Source of the DNA: Murimonas intestini
GTDB taxonomy: Bacteria; Bacillota; Clostridia; Lachnospirales; Lachnospiraceae
DNA length: 64,000 nt
Direction of reading: 5' to 3'
Assembly: GCA_003148945.1 (NCBI GenBank)
Contig: QGGY01000003.1
Coordinates: 124,001 to 188,000, forward strand
Below are positions 42,024-50,512 of this stretch, piece after piece. A program made the position numbers and the translations under genes. The notes under the pieces were generated by a model. The model saw only the letters and a program-made list of their open reading frames with translations, was not told the origin of the DNA and made no database searches. The first letter of the stretch is position 1, and every line of letters starts with the position of its first letter.

Positions 42024-42029
42024 TAGTAT
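42024..42029 (+). promoter_or_regulatory. -10 box of the ferredoxin-hcp operon
   Basis: TAGTAT with no matching -35; the Crp/Fnr-type palindrome occupies that position. Confidence 0.5.
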
Positions 42030-42059
42030 CCTTGTCTCATCAGATGAAGGAGGAAAGCT

Positions 42060-42701
42060 ATGCTGAGAAAAATCATTAAAATAGACGAAGAGAAATGCAA
42101 TGGCTGCGGGCTTTGTGTGTCGGCGTGTCATGAAGGCGCTATAGAGATTATCGATGGAAAAGCCAGGCTTGTGAGAGAACACTTTTGTGACGGGCTGGGG
42201 GACTGCCTGCCTTCATGCCCTGAGGATGCCATTTCATTTGAAGAGAGGGAGGCTCCTGCTTATCAAAAACTGCCCTGCGGATGTCCGGTGACACCCGGTA
42301 TACATGACAACGAATGCAGGGAAAGCCGGCTTTCCCAATGGCCGGTGCAGATAAAGCTGGTGCCTGCCAGAGCCGGATTCTTTGATGAGGCAGAGCTTCT
42401 GGTGGCGGCTGACTGTACGGCCTATGCTTATGGAGATTTTCATGAACGCTTTATGAAAGGCAGGATCACTCTTGTGGGCTGTCCGAAACTGGACGGGGAA
42501 GATTATGCCAAGAAGCTGACTGAAATCATTAAGAATAATGATATAAAAGATATGACTGTAGTCAGGATGGAAGTGCCATGCTGCGGCGGATTGGAGAGGG
42601 CTGGTGCAGCAGCGGTGAAGAACAGCGGAAAATCTATACCATGGCGGGTGGTTACTATATCTGTGGATGGAGAGATACTGAAAGAACAGTTAACAGATTA
42701 A
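42060..42701 (+). CDS. Ferredoxin-type 4Fe-4S protein paired with hydroxylamine reductase
   Basis: A 213-residue iron-sulphur protein. The first cluster is CNGCGLCVSACHEGA (C-x2-C-x2-C-x3-C), the second is in CDGLGDCLPSCPEDA. The rest has PCGCP and a late MEVPCCGGLERAG. This two-part layout is found in the electron donor encoded beside hybrid-cluster protein genes in anaerobes, where it delivers electrons to Hcp. AGGAGG lies 5 bases before the ATG. It is 23 bases upstream of hcp and shares its promoter with the Crp/Fnr-type palindrome. Confidence 0.87.
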   Translation: MLRKIIKIDEEKCNGCGLCVSACHEGAIEIIDGKARLVREHFCDGLGDCLPSCPEDAISFEEREAPAYQKLPCGCPVTPGIHDNECRESRLSQWPVQIKLVPARAGFFDEAELLVAADCTAYAYGDFHERFMKGRITLVGCPKLDGEDYAKKLTEIIKNNDIKDMTVVRMEVPCCGGLERAGAAAVKNSGKSIPWRVVTISVDGEILKEQLTD

Positions 42702-42724
42702 TGATCAAACAGGAGGATAATAAA

Positions 42725-44332
42725 ATGGAAAAAATGTTTTGTTTTCAGTGTGAGCAGACGGCCGGATGCACCGGATGTTCAGGCAGCAGGGGAGTGTGCG
42801 GAAAAGGGCAGGATACAGCCAGACTGCAGGATGAGCTGACAGGCGTTCTGATAGGCATAGCCCGGGCGTCTGATGGAAATGAAGTGACAAAAAGCACAAC
42901 AGAGATTATCATTGAAGGGCTTTTTGCCACACTGACAAATGTCAATTTTGACAATGATTCAATCAGGGAGCTGATAAGAAGAGCAGAAGAAGAAAAGGAG
43001 AAACTCATACCAAAATGTTCCGGATGCGGTTCACCGTGCAGCAGGAATGAGAACTTTGATATGGAAAGCCTCTGGGGGGACAATGAGGATATAAGATCCC
43101 TGAAATCTCTGATCCTCTTCGGAATCAGGGGGATGGCTGCCTATGCATATCATGCCATGGCGCTGGGATATGAGGATGAAGAAGTGAATCAGTTCTTCTA
43201 TAAAGCTCTTTTTGCAGTGGGGCAGGAGGGAGATATGGAATATCTGCTGCCGGTGGTGATGGAGACAGGTGAGGTGAACTTAAAATGTATGGCTATGCTT
43301 GACAGGGCGAATACGGAAACTTACGGTATTCCGGCGCCTACGGAAGTTACATTTGCGGTAGATAAAGGGCCGTTTATCGTTGTAACAGGCCATGACCTGA
43401 AGGATTTAGAAGAGCTGCTCAGACAGACGGAAGGGAAAGGAATCAATATATATACACATGGAGAGATGCTGCCTGCTCATGCATACCCTAAACTGAAGGC
43501 ATACAGCCACCTCAGAGGTAATTTTGGAACAGCGTGGCAGAACCAGCAGAAGGAGTTCCAAAATCTTCCCGGGGCAGTGCTCTTTACTACAAACTGCCTG
43601 ATGCCTCCAATGGATTCATATGCTGACCGGGTGTTCACAACAGCCGCGGTGGCTTATCCGGGCCTGAAGCACATCCATGCAGTGGGCGGCAGGAAAGATT
43701 TTACCCCGGTAATAGAGCGCGCCCTGGAACTTGGAGGATATAGTGAAAGAACTGAGTTTACAGGTATCAACGGCGGGAAGAAGACAGTTACAGGATTTGG
43801 CCACAATGCGATCCTCTCGGCAGCAGATAAGTTAATTGAGGCAGTGAATAATAAGGCAATCCGCCACTTCTTCCTGGTAGGAGGCTGCGATGGGGCAAAG
43901 ACAGGGCGCAATTATTATACAGATTTTGTGAAGCAGGCTCCGGACGATACAGTGATCCTGACGCTGGCCTGCGGAAAATACAGATTCAATGACCTGGACC
44001 TGGGAGAGGCGGGCGGACTTCCCAGGCTGATGGACATGGGGCAGTGCAACGATGCCTACGGAGCTGTAAAAGTGGCTGCTGCACTGGCGGAAGCTTTCGG
44101 GTGCCAGGTTAATGACCTGCCCCTGACCATGGTGCTGTCCTGGTATGAACAGAAGGCAGTCTGCATCCTGCTGACACTCCTTCACCTGGGAATCAGGAAT
44201 ATCTACCTGGGGCCAAGCCTGCCTGCATTCCTTTCAGAGAACGTTCTGGGCTATCTGGTTGAAAATTATAATATAAGGCCGATTAGCAGTGCAAAAGAGG
44301 ATCTGAAAAGAATTCTTGCTGAGGAAGATTAA
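42725..44332 (+). CDS. hcp: Hydroxylamine reductase / hybrid-cluster protein
   Basis: A 535-residue Hcp of normal length. The N-terminal cluster cysteines are in FCFQCEQTAGCTGCSGSRGV; hybrid-cluster ligands follow in the C-terminal half (TTNCLMPP, GGCDGAKTGRNYYTDF and LTLACGKYRFNDLDLGE). It detoxifies nitric oxide and hydroxylamine and can act in S-nitrosylation. ATG 42725 has AGGAGG upstream; an in-frame ATG at 42578 lies within the ferredoxin gene. Regulation by a Crp/Fnr-type protein in response to nitrosative stress is suggested by the palindrome upstream of the operon. Confidence 0.95.
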   Translation: MEKMFCFQCEQTAGCTGCSGSRGVCGKGQDTARLQDELTGVLIGIARASDGNEVTKSTTEIIIEGLFATLTNVNFDNDSIRELIRRAEEEKEKLIPKCSGCGSPCSRNENFDMESLWGDNEDIRSLKSLILFGIRGMAAYAYHAMALGYEDEEVNQFFYKALFAVGQEGDMEYLLPVVMETGEVNLKCMAMLDRANTETYGIPAPTEVTFAVDKGPFIVVTGHDLKDLEELLRQTEGKGINIYTHGEMLPAHAYPKLKAYSHLRGNFGTAWQNQQKEFQNLPGAVLFTTNCLMPPMDSYADRVFTTAAVAYPGLKHIHAVGGRKDFTPVIERALELGGYSERTEFTGINGGKKTVTGFGHNAILSAADKLIEAVNNKAIRHFFLVGGCDGAKTGRNYYTDFVKQAPDDTVILTLACGKYRFNDLDLGEAGGLPRLMDMGQCNDAYGAVKVAAALAEAFGCQVNDLPLTMVLSWYEQKAVCILLTLLHLGIRNIYLGPSLPAFLSENVLGYLVENYNIRPISSAKEDLKRILAEED

Positions 44333-44404
44333 GTTGTAACGAATTCTCGCATAACAGGCCGCGTCTCCGTATATATTTAGTTAAAAATATACTGGACGTG
44401 TCGG

Positions 44405-45799
44405 ATGGACAGAGCAGCTGAAATTTTGAGAAATATTGATAATATTGTTTGGGGACCCTTCCTGCTCCTGTTTATGCTGGGAACAGGAATCTACCTCACC
44501 GTAAAGATGCGTTTTCTGCCCCTCAGAAATCTGGGGTATGCGCTTAAAAGTGTTGTAACTAAAGACCCGAATGCAAAAGAAGGGGGGAAGGGAGATATCT
44601 CTTCCTTTTCTTCGCTTATGACAGAACTGGCAGCCACCATTGGGACAGGAAATATCGTGGGGGTGGCTACAGCCATGGTCCTGGGCGGGCCGGGAGCGCT
44701 TATATGGATGATGGTGTCAGCCCTGATAGGCCTGGCTACAAAGTTTGCGGAGAGCACGCTTTCTGTAAAATACAGGACGGTTAATGCAAATGGGGAGATA
44801 TCAGGCGGTCCCATGTATACCATGCAGAATGCTTTTCCCAACAAAAAAGCGGGGAAGGCATTGGGCTGTGCATTTGCCCTTTTCGCAGTATTTGCCTCCT
44901 TCGGAATGGGAAATATGACCCAGTCCAATTCCATATCATCGGCGGTAAAAGAGACCTTCGGGGTATCAGAGGGCCTTACGGGACTCATAGTCACCATACT
45001 GTCTATACTGGTTATACTTGGGGGGATCAAGGCCATCTCAAAGGTGACACAGATCGTGGTTCCATGTATGGCTGTCTTCTATATGGCCGGGGCGGTGGCT
45101 GTGATCTTTATGAATATAGGAAATCTTCCGTCAGGCATATGGCAGATTGTATCCATGGCCTTCTCACCAAGAGCAATGGCGGGCGGAGCAGGGGGAACTA
45201 TTGTTGTCTCCATGCAGCAGGCCCTGCGGTGGGGAGTATCCAGAGGTGTCTTCTCTAACGAGGCAGGCCTGGGAGCGGCAGGGATCAGTGCGGCGGCGGC
45301 CAATACGGATGATCCTGTCAGACAGGGATATATCAGTATGACAGGTGTTTTTTTTGATACTATCGTTATCTGTTCTGTTACAGGCCTTGCGCTGGCGGCA
45401 TCAGGCGTGATTGGGATCACCGACGCTTCCGGGGAGCTTGTGACCGGCTCTGCCCTCACTATAGCTGCCTTTGCCACTACTTTTGGGGAATGGGGAGGTT
45501 ATCTTGTCTGTATAGGAATCGTTCTGTTTGCCTTTGCCACCATCATAGGCTGGGAATACCAGGGGGAAAAGGCATTTGAATTTCTTGTGAAAAAACCGCA
45601 GTATTGTATTTACTACAGGTTTGTATATGCATTGACTGCCTTTGTGGGCGCCACCTGCGCTCTCGATGTGGTTTGGGACTTTTCTGACATCATGAATGGA
45701 CTGATGGCTATTCCCAATCTGATCTGTGTTCTGGTCCTGTCAGGAACAGCCTGTAATGAAATCTTCAGATATGAAAAAAATAAGCGCAATAATAAATGA
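44405..45799 (+). CDS. Amino acid carrier protein, alanine/glycine:sodium symporter (AGCS family)
   Basis: A 464-residue sodium-coupled symporter with about eleven transmembrane segments. The AGCS signature is in IGTGNIVGVATAMVLGGPGA followed by WMMVSALIGLATKFAEST; a second conserved stretch is GVSRGVFSNEAGLGAAG. It imports alanine or glycine. The start has no strong ribosome site and is preceded by an imperfect hairpin (CCGCGTC...GACGTGTCGG, 44361-44404), so translation may be controlled; I did not find glycine-riboswitch motifs. It is the only gene on its likely transcript before the YcxB-like gene. Confidence 0.88.
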   Translation: MDRAAEILRNIDNIVWGPFLLLFMLGTGIYLTVKMRFLPLRNLGYALKSVVTKDPNAKEGGKGDISSFSSLMTELAATIGTGNIVGVATAMVLGGPGALIWMMVSALIGLATKFAESTLSVKYRTVNANGEISGGPMYTMQNAFPNKKAGKALGCAFALFAVFASFGMGNMTQSNSISSAVKETFGVSEGLTGLIVTILSILVILGGIKAISKVTQIVVPCMAVFYMAGAVAVIFMNIGNLPSGIWQIVSMAFSPRAMAGGAGGTIVVSMQQALRWGVSRGVFSNEAGLGAAGISAAAANTDDPVRQGYISMTGVFFDTIVICSVTGLALAASGVIGITDASGELVTGSALTIAAFATTFGEWGGYLVCIGIVLFAFATIIGWEYQGEKAFEFLVKKPQYCIYYRFVYALTAFVGATCALDVVWDFSDIMNGLMAIPNLICVLVLSGTACNEIFRYEKNKRNNK

Positions 45800-45847
45800 C
45801 AAGAATAAGGGTCCGTGTTATGATAATAAAAAACAGGAGGACCATTT

Positions 45848-46357
45848 ATGGAGATTGAATTTACATATACAAAGAAAGAATGGGTGGACGGCCGCAGAAA
45901 ATATCTCTTCATTTCTAAGGTCATTACAAGGATGCAGCTGTTTGTTATGGCATTGATGGCAGTGTTTTTTATTATATCGGCAGCTGTTTATGGATTTGGA
46001 GTTATAAATATAGCTCTTGGAGTGGTCCTGGCTCTGCTGGCCCTGGAATTGGTTTTTATCTATGTGGTTCAGCCAGGCATGCTGTATAAGGCTACGGACA
46101 AATACCATAGCCGGTACAGGCTTGTATTCAGGGAAGACGGACTGCTCTTTGAAACACAGGGGATAGCTTCAGAACTGAAGTGGGATATTTATACTGGATA
46201 TGCACGGAGCAGGGAATATTATTATCTGCTGCAGGGGAAGATGAATTATACTCTTATTCCCAAGAGGGCATTAAGTGATGAGAGGGGCAGGGAGGATTTT
46301 GAAAAGCTGGTGAAGTCAGTTCTTCCGGAAGTTAAAGCCCCTGCGGGTATAAAATAA
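45848..46357 (+). CDS. YcxB-like membrane protein
   Basis: A 169-residue protein with two transmembrane helices (about residues 33-52 and 57-78) between an N-terminal strand region and a C-terminal PH-like domain (about 85-160, with LVFREDGLLFETQGIASEL and YYLLQGKMNYTLIPKRAL). This layout matches the YcxB-like family of Firmicutes, function unknown. AGGAGG lies 7 bases before the ATG. A hairpin follows. Confidence 0.7.
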   Translation: MEIEFTYTKKEWVDGRRKYLFISKVITRMQLFVMALMAVFFIISAAVYGFGVINIALGVVLALLALELVFIYVVQPGMLYKATDKYHSRYRLVFREDGLLFETQGIASELKWDIYTGYARSREYYYLLQGKMNYTLIPKRALSDERGREDFEKLVKSVLPEVKAPAGIK

Positions 46358-46367
46358 TTTGCATCTG

Positions 46368-46410
46368 AAAGGGACATTCACGGCATCATGAGCCGGAAGG
46401 TTCCTTTTTT
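46368..46410 (+). terminator. Probable terminator after the YcxB-like gene
   Basis: AAAGGGA pairs with TTCCTTT and CGGC with GCCG in an interrupted stem, ending in a six-base T run. Confidence 0.5.
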
Positions 46411-46509
46411 GTGTAATATTTTACAAGAAATTTCTGCGGGCCGGTGTTAAGATGTTATAGGATGTTAAAAATAAACACCTACATAAGGGGCAGTGAGGAG
46501 AAGAAAATT

Positions 46510-47370
46510 ATGCTGACACAGCAGGAACAGCGTCATGTCTATTATGACAGGGACCTGAAAATAGAAGCTTATAATCTGAGCGGGATCGTACAGAAGTTTC
46601 CGAATCATTTTCACGAGTATTATGTCATTGGATTTATCGAAGGCGGGAGGCGGCACACCTGGTGTAAAAAGGGTGAGTATGATGTGTCTGCCGGGGATAT
46701 GATCCTGTTCAATCCCCATGACCATCATTATTGTGCCCCGATAAATGGGGAGCTGCTGGATTACAGGGCAGTCAATATCGGTGTGGATGTGATGAAAAAT
46801 GCAGTCAGGGAGATTACGGGCCGGGAGTACACGCCGTATTTTACTGAGAATGTGGTTTTCCACAGTGACATCACAAAATCCATAAGTGATCTGTATAGCG
46901 CAATTGTGGAATGCAGGCCCCGGCTGGAGAAGGAGGAGGCATTATTTTTCCTGCTGGACCAGATCCTGCAGGAATACGCAGCACCCTTTGAGGAGGCCGA
47001 TGTCTCAAAACCCAACAGGCAGATCAGGATACTGTGTGAATACATGGAAGAGCATTTTGCGGAAAATATTACCCTGGATGATCTGCTCTCCATGACGGAT
47101 TTTGGAAAATCATATCTGCTTCGCTCTTTTACAAAGCAGACGGGAGTCTCACCCTACAGGTATCTGCAGGCGATAAGGCTGGACAGGGCGAAGAAGTTTT
47201 TGGAGGAAGGGATACCTCCTGTGGAGGTGGCGGATATGGCGGGATTTTCAGACCAGAGCCATTTCACAAATTTTTTCAAAGAATTTATAGGGCTGACACC
47301 AAAGCAGTATCAGAGGATTTTTACTGAGGCAGAGGCCGCTGTGCCGGAGGAGGACGAATGTGGATCATAA
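46510..47370 (+). CDS. AraC-family transcriptional regulator
   Basis: A 286-residue regulator with an N-terminal cupin ligand domain (about residues 10-150; FPNHFHEYYVIGFIEGGRR and GDMILFNPHDHHY) and a C-terminal double helix-turn-helix (about 180-280; YMEEHFAENITLDDLLSMTD and VEVADMAGFSDQSHFTNFFK). ATG 46510 has GAGGAG 8 bases upstream; an in-frame ATG at 46444 is unsupported. Its 3' end overlaps an EamA transporter gene by 11 bases, so it probably regulates export or import of the small molecule it senses. Confidence 0.9.
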   Translation: MLTQQEQRHVYYDRDLKIEAYNLSGIVQKFPNHFHEYYVIGFIEGGRRHTWCKKGEYDVSAGDMILFNPHDHHYCAPINGELLDYRAVNIGVDVMKNAVREITGREYTPYFTENVVFHSDITKSISDLYSAIVECRPRLEKEEALFFLLDQILQEYAAPFEEADVSKPNRQIRILCEYMEEHFAENITLDDLLSMTDFGKSYLLRSFTKQTGVSPYRYLQAIRLDRAKKFLEEGIPPVEVADMAGFSDQSHFTNFFKEFIGLTPKQYQRIFTEAEAAVPEEDECGS

Positions 47371-48298
47371 GATGATAAAGGGCCATGGCGCCGCATTGAT
47401 AACAATACTGATATGGGGGACAACGTTTATTTCCACGAAGGTCCTTCTGGTGGATTTTCAGCCTGTGGAGATTTTATTTTACAGATTCCTGATGGGATTT
47501 ATTGCGCTGATCCTGGTGTGTCCCCACAGGCTCCGTGTGGAGAAAAGGAAACAGGAGCTGACATTTATGGCTGCCGGCCTGTGCGGCGTATGCCTGTATT
47601 ATCTGCTGGAGAATGTAGCGCTTACATATACTCTGGCGTCCAATGTAGGCGTGATAATTTCCATAGCGCCGTTTTTTACAGCTATCCTGACCCAGATCTT
47701 TTTCAAGGGTGAGGAAAAATTAAAAGCCAGCTTTTTTGTGGGATTTATTATAGCGATCGCAGGCATCTGCCTGATCAGCTTTAACGGTTCCAGGCTGGAA
47801 TTAAACCCTATGGGTGATCTGCTGGCGGTCCTGGCAGCATTTGTATGGTCGTGCTATTCTATCCTTACAAAGAAGATAGGAAGCTTTGGATACGGAACAG
47901 TTCAGAGTACACGCCGTGTATTTGCCTATGGACTCATATTCATGGTGCCCTTTTTGTTTTTCACAGATTTCCGGCTGGGACTGGAGCGGTTTGCGCAGCC
48001 TGTCTATCTGCTGAATATTATTTTCCTGGGCCTGGGGGCATCAGCCCTGTGCTTTGTCACCTGGAATCTGGCGGTGAAGATACTCGGTGCCGTAAAGACA
48101 AGTGTATATATCTACCTTGTCCCCGTCATCACTGCGGTGACTTCAGTGCTCATACTGGATGAGCATATAACACTGATGGCAGGGGCGGGTACATTGCTGA
48201 CTCTGGCAGGACTGCTGCTGTGCCAGTCTAATCCTAAAAATCTGAAGAGAGGTATTCAAAATGGACAGAGAAAACGAAAAATGTGTCATGGTGATTGA
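47360..48298 (+). CDS. EamA/DMT-family transporter
   Basis: A 312-residue transporter with ten hydrophobic segments in two EamA repeats (about residues 8-140 and 155-295), including TILIWGTTFISTKVLL and the second-repeat AAFVWSCYSILTKKIG. Members export amino acids, metabolites or choline-like compounds. The GTG start at 47360 has GGAGGAGG 6 bases upstream and overlaps the AraC gene, which is the likely regulator. The 3' end overlaps the DUF2000 gene by 38 bases. Confidence 0.88.
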   Translation: MDHKMIKGHGAALITILIWGTTFISTKVLLVDFQPVEILFYRFLMGFIALILVCPHRLRVEKRKQELTFMAAGLCGVCLYYLLENVALTYTLASNVGVIISIAPFFTAILTQIFFKGEEKLKASFFVGFIIAIAGICLISFNGSRLELNPMGDLLAVLAAFVWSCYSILTKKIGSFGYGTVQSTRRVFAYGLIFMVPFLFFTDFRLGLERFAQPVYLLNIIFLGLGASALCFVTWNLAVKILGAVKTSVYIYLVPVITAVTSVLILDEHITLMAGAGTLLTLAGLLLCQSNPKNLKRGIQNGQRKRKMCHGD

Positions 48299-48683
48299 TG
48301 AATCACTCCCACTCGGCGTTATAGCAAACACAGCTGCGATCATGGGGATCACTTTGGGAAAAGAGATGCCCGGCGTGGTGGGCAGAGATGTGGAAGATAT
48401 GAGCGGAAGAGAGCATCTGGGGATAATAGAGTTTCCGGTGCCTATTCTGAAGGGAAATCCTGAAATTATCCGCAGTATCAGAAGTAAACTGTATGAACCG
48501 GGCTACAGTGAGCTTACAGTGGTGGATTTCTCAGACCTGGCCCAGGGGTGCAGGACTTATGAAGAGTATGAAAAGAAGCTCCTTGGAGTGCCGGAGGACA
48601 GTCTCCAGTATCTGGGTGTGGCTATCTGCGGACCAAAGAAAAAAGTGAATAAACTGACAGGGAGTATGGGGCTGCTTAGGTAG
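48261..48683 (+). CDS. DUF2000 family protein
   Basis: A 140-residue soluble protein of the DUF2000 family (peptidyl-tRNA-hydrolase-like fold). Conserved parts are CVMVIDESLPLGVIANTAAI, HLGIIEFPVPILKG and the C-terminal LGVAICGPKKKVNKLTGSMG. Function unknown. AGAGAGG precedes the ATG, which lies inside the EamA gene, indicating co-translation. A small terminator overlaps its stop. Confidence 0.82.
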   Translation: MDRENEKCVMVIDESLPLGVIANTAAIMGITLGKEMPGVVGRDVEDMSGREHLGIIEFPVPILKGNPEIIRSIRSKLYEPGYSELTVVDFSDLAQGCRTYEEYEKKLLGVPEDSLQYLGVAICGPKKKVNKLTGSMGLLR

Positions 48684-48697
48684 CCCTTGTTTTTTTG
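48669..48697 (+). terminator. Terminator overlapping the DUF2000 stop codon
   Basis: GGGCT and AGCCC arms (5 base pairs, 8-base loop) followed by TTGTTTTTTT. Confidence 0.5.
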
Positions 48698-48715
48698 CAT
48701 GATATGGTATATAAT
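48687..48715 (+). promoter_or_regulatory. Promoter of the nucleotidyltransferase/ABC operon
   Basis: TTGTTT at 48687-48692, a 17-base spacer and TATAAT at 48710-48715. The -35 box shares the T run of the preceding terminator. Confidence 0.5.
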
Positions 48716-48751
48716 ACCAATGTGTTCACGAAAACCAGAATGGAGAATTAC

Positions 48752-50512
48752 ATGAATATACAAGAATGCGATTTAATGAACATTCTGCTTCAGACGCCCT
48801 ACACGAACCAGAGGACGCTTTCAGAACAGAGCGGTTATTCACTGGGAAAAGTAAACAGCTCGCTGAGGCAGCTGATAGAAAAAGGCTATCTGGATGAAGA
48901 GATGCATTTTGAGAAAAAGGCGGCGGCTGAGGTTGAGAGAAAACGGCCCAGACATGCGGTGATACTGGCGGCAGGATTTGATCTGAGAATGGTCCCTGTC
49001 AATACTACAGTGCCAAAAGGGCTGCTTGAGGTCCAGGGAAGGCCTCTTGTAGAGAGCATGATCTGTTATCTACATGAGGCAGGTGTGTTTAAGATAGATA
49101 TCATAGTCGGTTTTATGAAGGAACAGTATGAATATCTGATAGATAAATATGGGGTGGAGCTTGTATACAGCAGAGATTATGCCACCAGGAACAATCTTTT
49201 TTCCTTGAAGAGGGTGATTGACAGGATCGGCAATACTTATATTATCCCCTGCGATATCTGGTGTGAGAAAAATCCATTTTCCAGGCAGGAACTTTATTCC
49301 TGGTATATGGTCACAGATGAGATGACCGAGGATACCTCAGTGAGGATTGGAAGGAAAAAGGAGCTGATCCTCACAGGTAACGGGGAGATAGGCAACAGGA
49401 TGGTGGGGATAGCCTATATCCTGGAGGAGGATGCCGCAGTTCTGAGGGAGCGTGTGGAGGAGCTGACACAGAGAAGAGAATTCAACCAGGCCTTCTGGGA
49501 GACAGCGCTTGTAGCTGATGGAAAGCTGAGACTGTGGCCGAAAGAGGTTTCAGGGAGCAGCGTGAAGGAGATAAATTCTCTGGAGGATCTCAGGGTTGTG
49601 AATGAGGGAAAGGAACCTCTCAGTGAGCAGGCATACTGTTTTATAGAAGAGGCTCTCTCATGCAGGAGAGAGGATATAGGACATGCCATATCTGTTAAGA
49701 ACGGATTTTTGAGCCGTGTTTATGAATTTGAATATTCCGGGAAAAAATATGCCCTGAGAGTGCCTGAAGAGATCATGGCTGATACATTTGCACCGGAACA
49801 GGAATATGAAGTCTATAGAAAGCTCCTGGAAAATGACGTTATGACTCCGAAATGCTATTTTTCTGTGGAACCTGGCTTCTGCCTGAAGGAGCTCAGTGTG
49901 GGATGCCGCACCTGTGACAGGGAGAATGAGGAGGATGTCAGGCGGTGTATGGAATATCTGCGGAAATTCCACAGTAAGAATATCCAGGCCGGGCATTTTT
50001 ACGATATGTATAAAATGATCGATTACTATGAGAGCATGCAGTACGGCGGAAAGTCTGTTTACAGAGACTACAGGGAGACAAAGGCAAAGATATGTGAGCT
50101 TAAGGAATACGTGGACGCCCAGCCCAGGCAGTATGCCCTGACCCATATAAATGCCATACCGGAAAAGTTTCTGATGTTTGAGGATGGCCGCATCTGCCTG
50201 CAGGACTGGGAATACGCCGGGATGCAGGATGTACATCTGGATATCGCCATGTTTGCAGTCTACGCATTATATGACAGAGAGAGGATAGACAGGCTTATAG
50301 ACTATTATTTCGAAGATAAGTGTCCCAAAAGTGTGAGGATCAAAATCTATTGTTATGTGGCCATTGCAGGCTTTTTATGGAGCAACTGGTGTGAGTATAA
50401 AAGAAGATTCGGAGTGGAATTTGATGAATATGCGATGAAGCAGTACAGATATGCAAAAGAATTTTATAAAATTGTAAAAAAGGAGCTGGAGGATGACAAG
50501 GACAGGCTATAA
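48752..50512 (+). CDS. HTH-LicC-like nucleotidyltransferase-choline-kinase-like fusion protein with altered kinase catalytic loop
   Basis: A 586-residue three-domain protein. Residues 1-55 are a winged helix (LLQTPYTNQRTLSEQSGYSL, then KVNSSLRQLIEKGYL). Residues about 68-295 are a nucleotidyltransferase of the LicC type (ILAAGFDLRMVPVNTTVPKG). Residues about 312-586 resemble choline/ethanolamine kinases (LicA, APH fold). The kinase catalytic loop reads H465-I-N467-A-I-P-E-K472: the expected Asp and Asn of the HxDxxxxN motif are Asn and Lys, while DWEYAG (D485) is kept. The kinase part may thus bind but not phosphorylate. ATG 48752 has GGAG 6 bases upstream. It heads an operon with a second nucleotidyltransferase and an ABC importer. 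Confidence 0.8.
   Translation: MNIQECDLMNILLQTPYTNQRTLSEQSGYSLGKVNSSLRQLIEKGYLDEEMHFEKKAAAEVERKRPRHAVILAAGFDLRMVPVNTTVPKGLLEVQGRPLVESMICYLHEAGVFKIDIIVGFMKEQYEYLIDKYGVELVYSRDYATRNNLFSLKRVIDRIGNTYIIPCDIWCEKNPFSRQELYSWYMVTDEMTEDTSVRIGRKKELILTGNGEIGNRMVGIAYILEEDAAVLRERVEELTQRREFNQAFWETALVADGKLRLWPKEVSGSSVKEINSLEDLRVVNEGKEPLSEQAYCFIEEALSCRREDIGHAISVKNGFLSRVYEFEYSGKKYALRVPEEIMADTFAPEQEYEVYRKLLENDVMTPKCYFSVEPGFCLKELSVGCRTCDRENEEDVRRCMEYLRKFHSKNIQAGHFYDMYKMIDYYESMQYGGKSVYRDYRETKAKICELKEYVDAQPRQYALTHINAIPEKFLMFEDGRICLQDWEYAGMQDVHLDIAMFAVYALYDRERIDRLIDYYFEDKCPKSVRIKIYCYVAIAGFLWSNWCEYKRRFGVEFDEYAMKQYRYAKEFYKIVKKELEDDKDRL

Noticed and set aside
44333-44404. Glycine riboswitch upstream of the alanine/glycine symporter
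   Set aside because: Only about 70 bases are available and the typical GGAGAG/aptamer core is absent; just an imperfect hairpin is seen.
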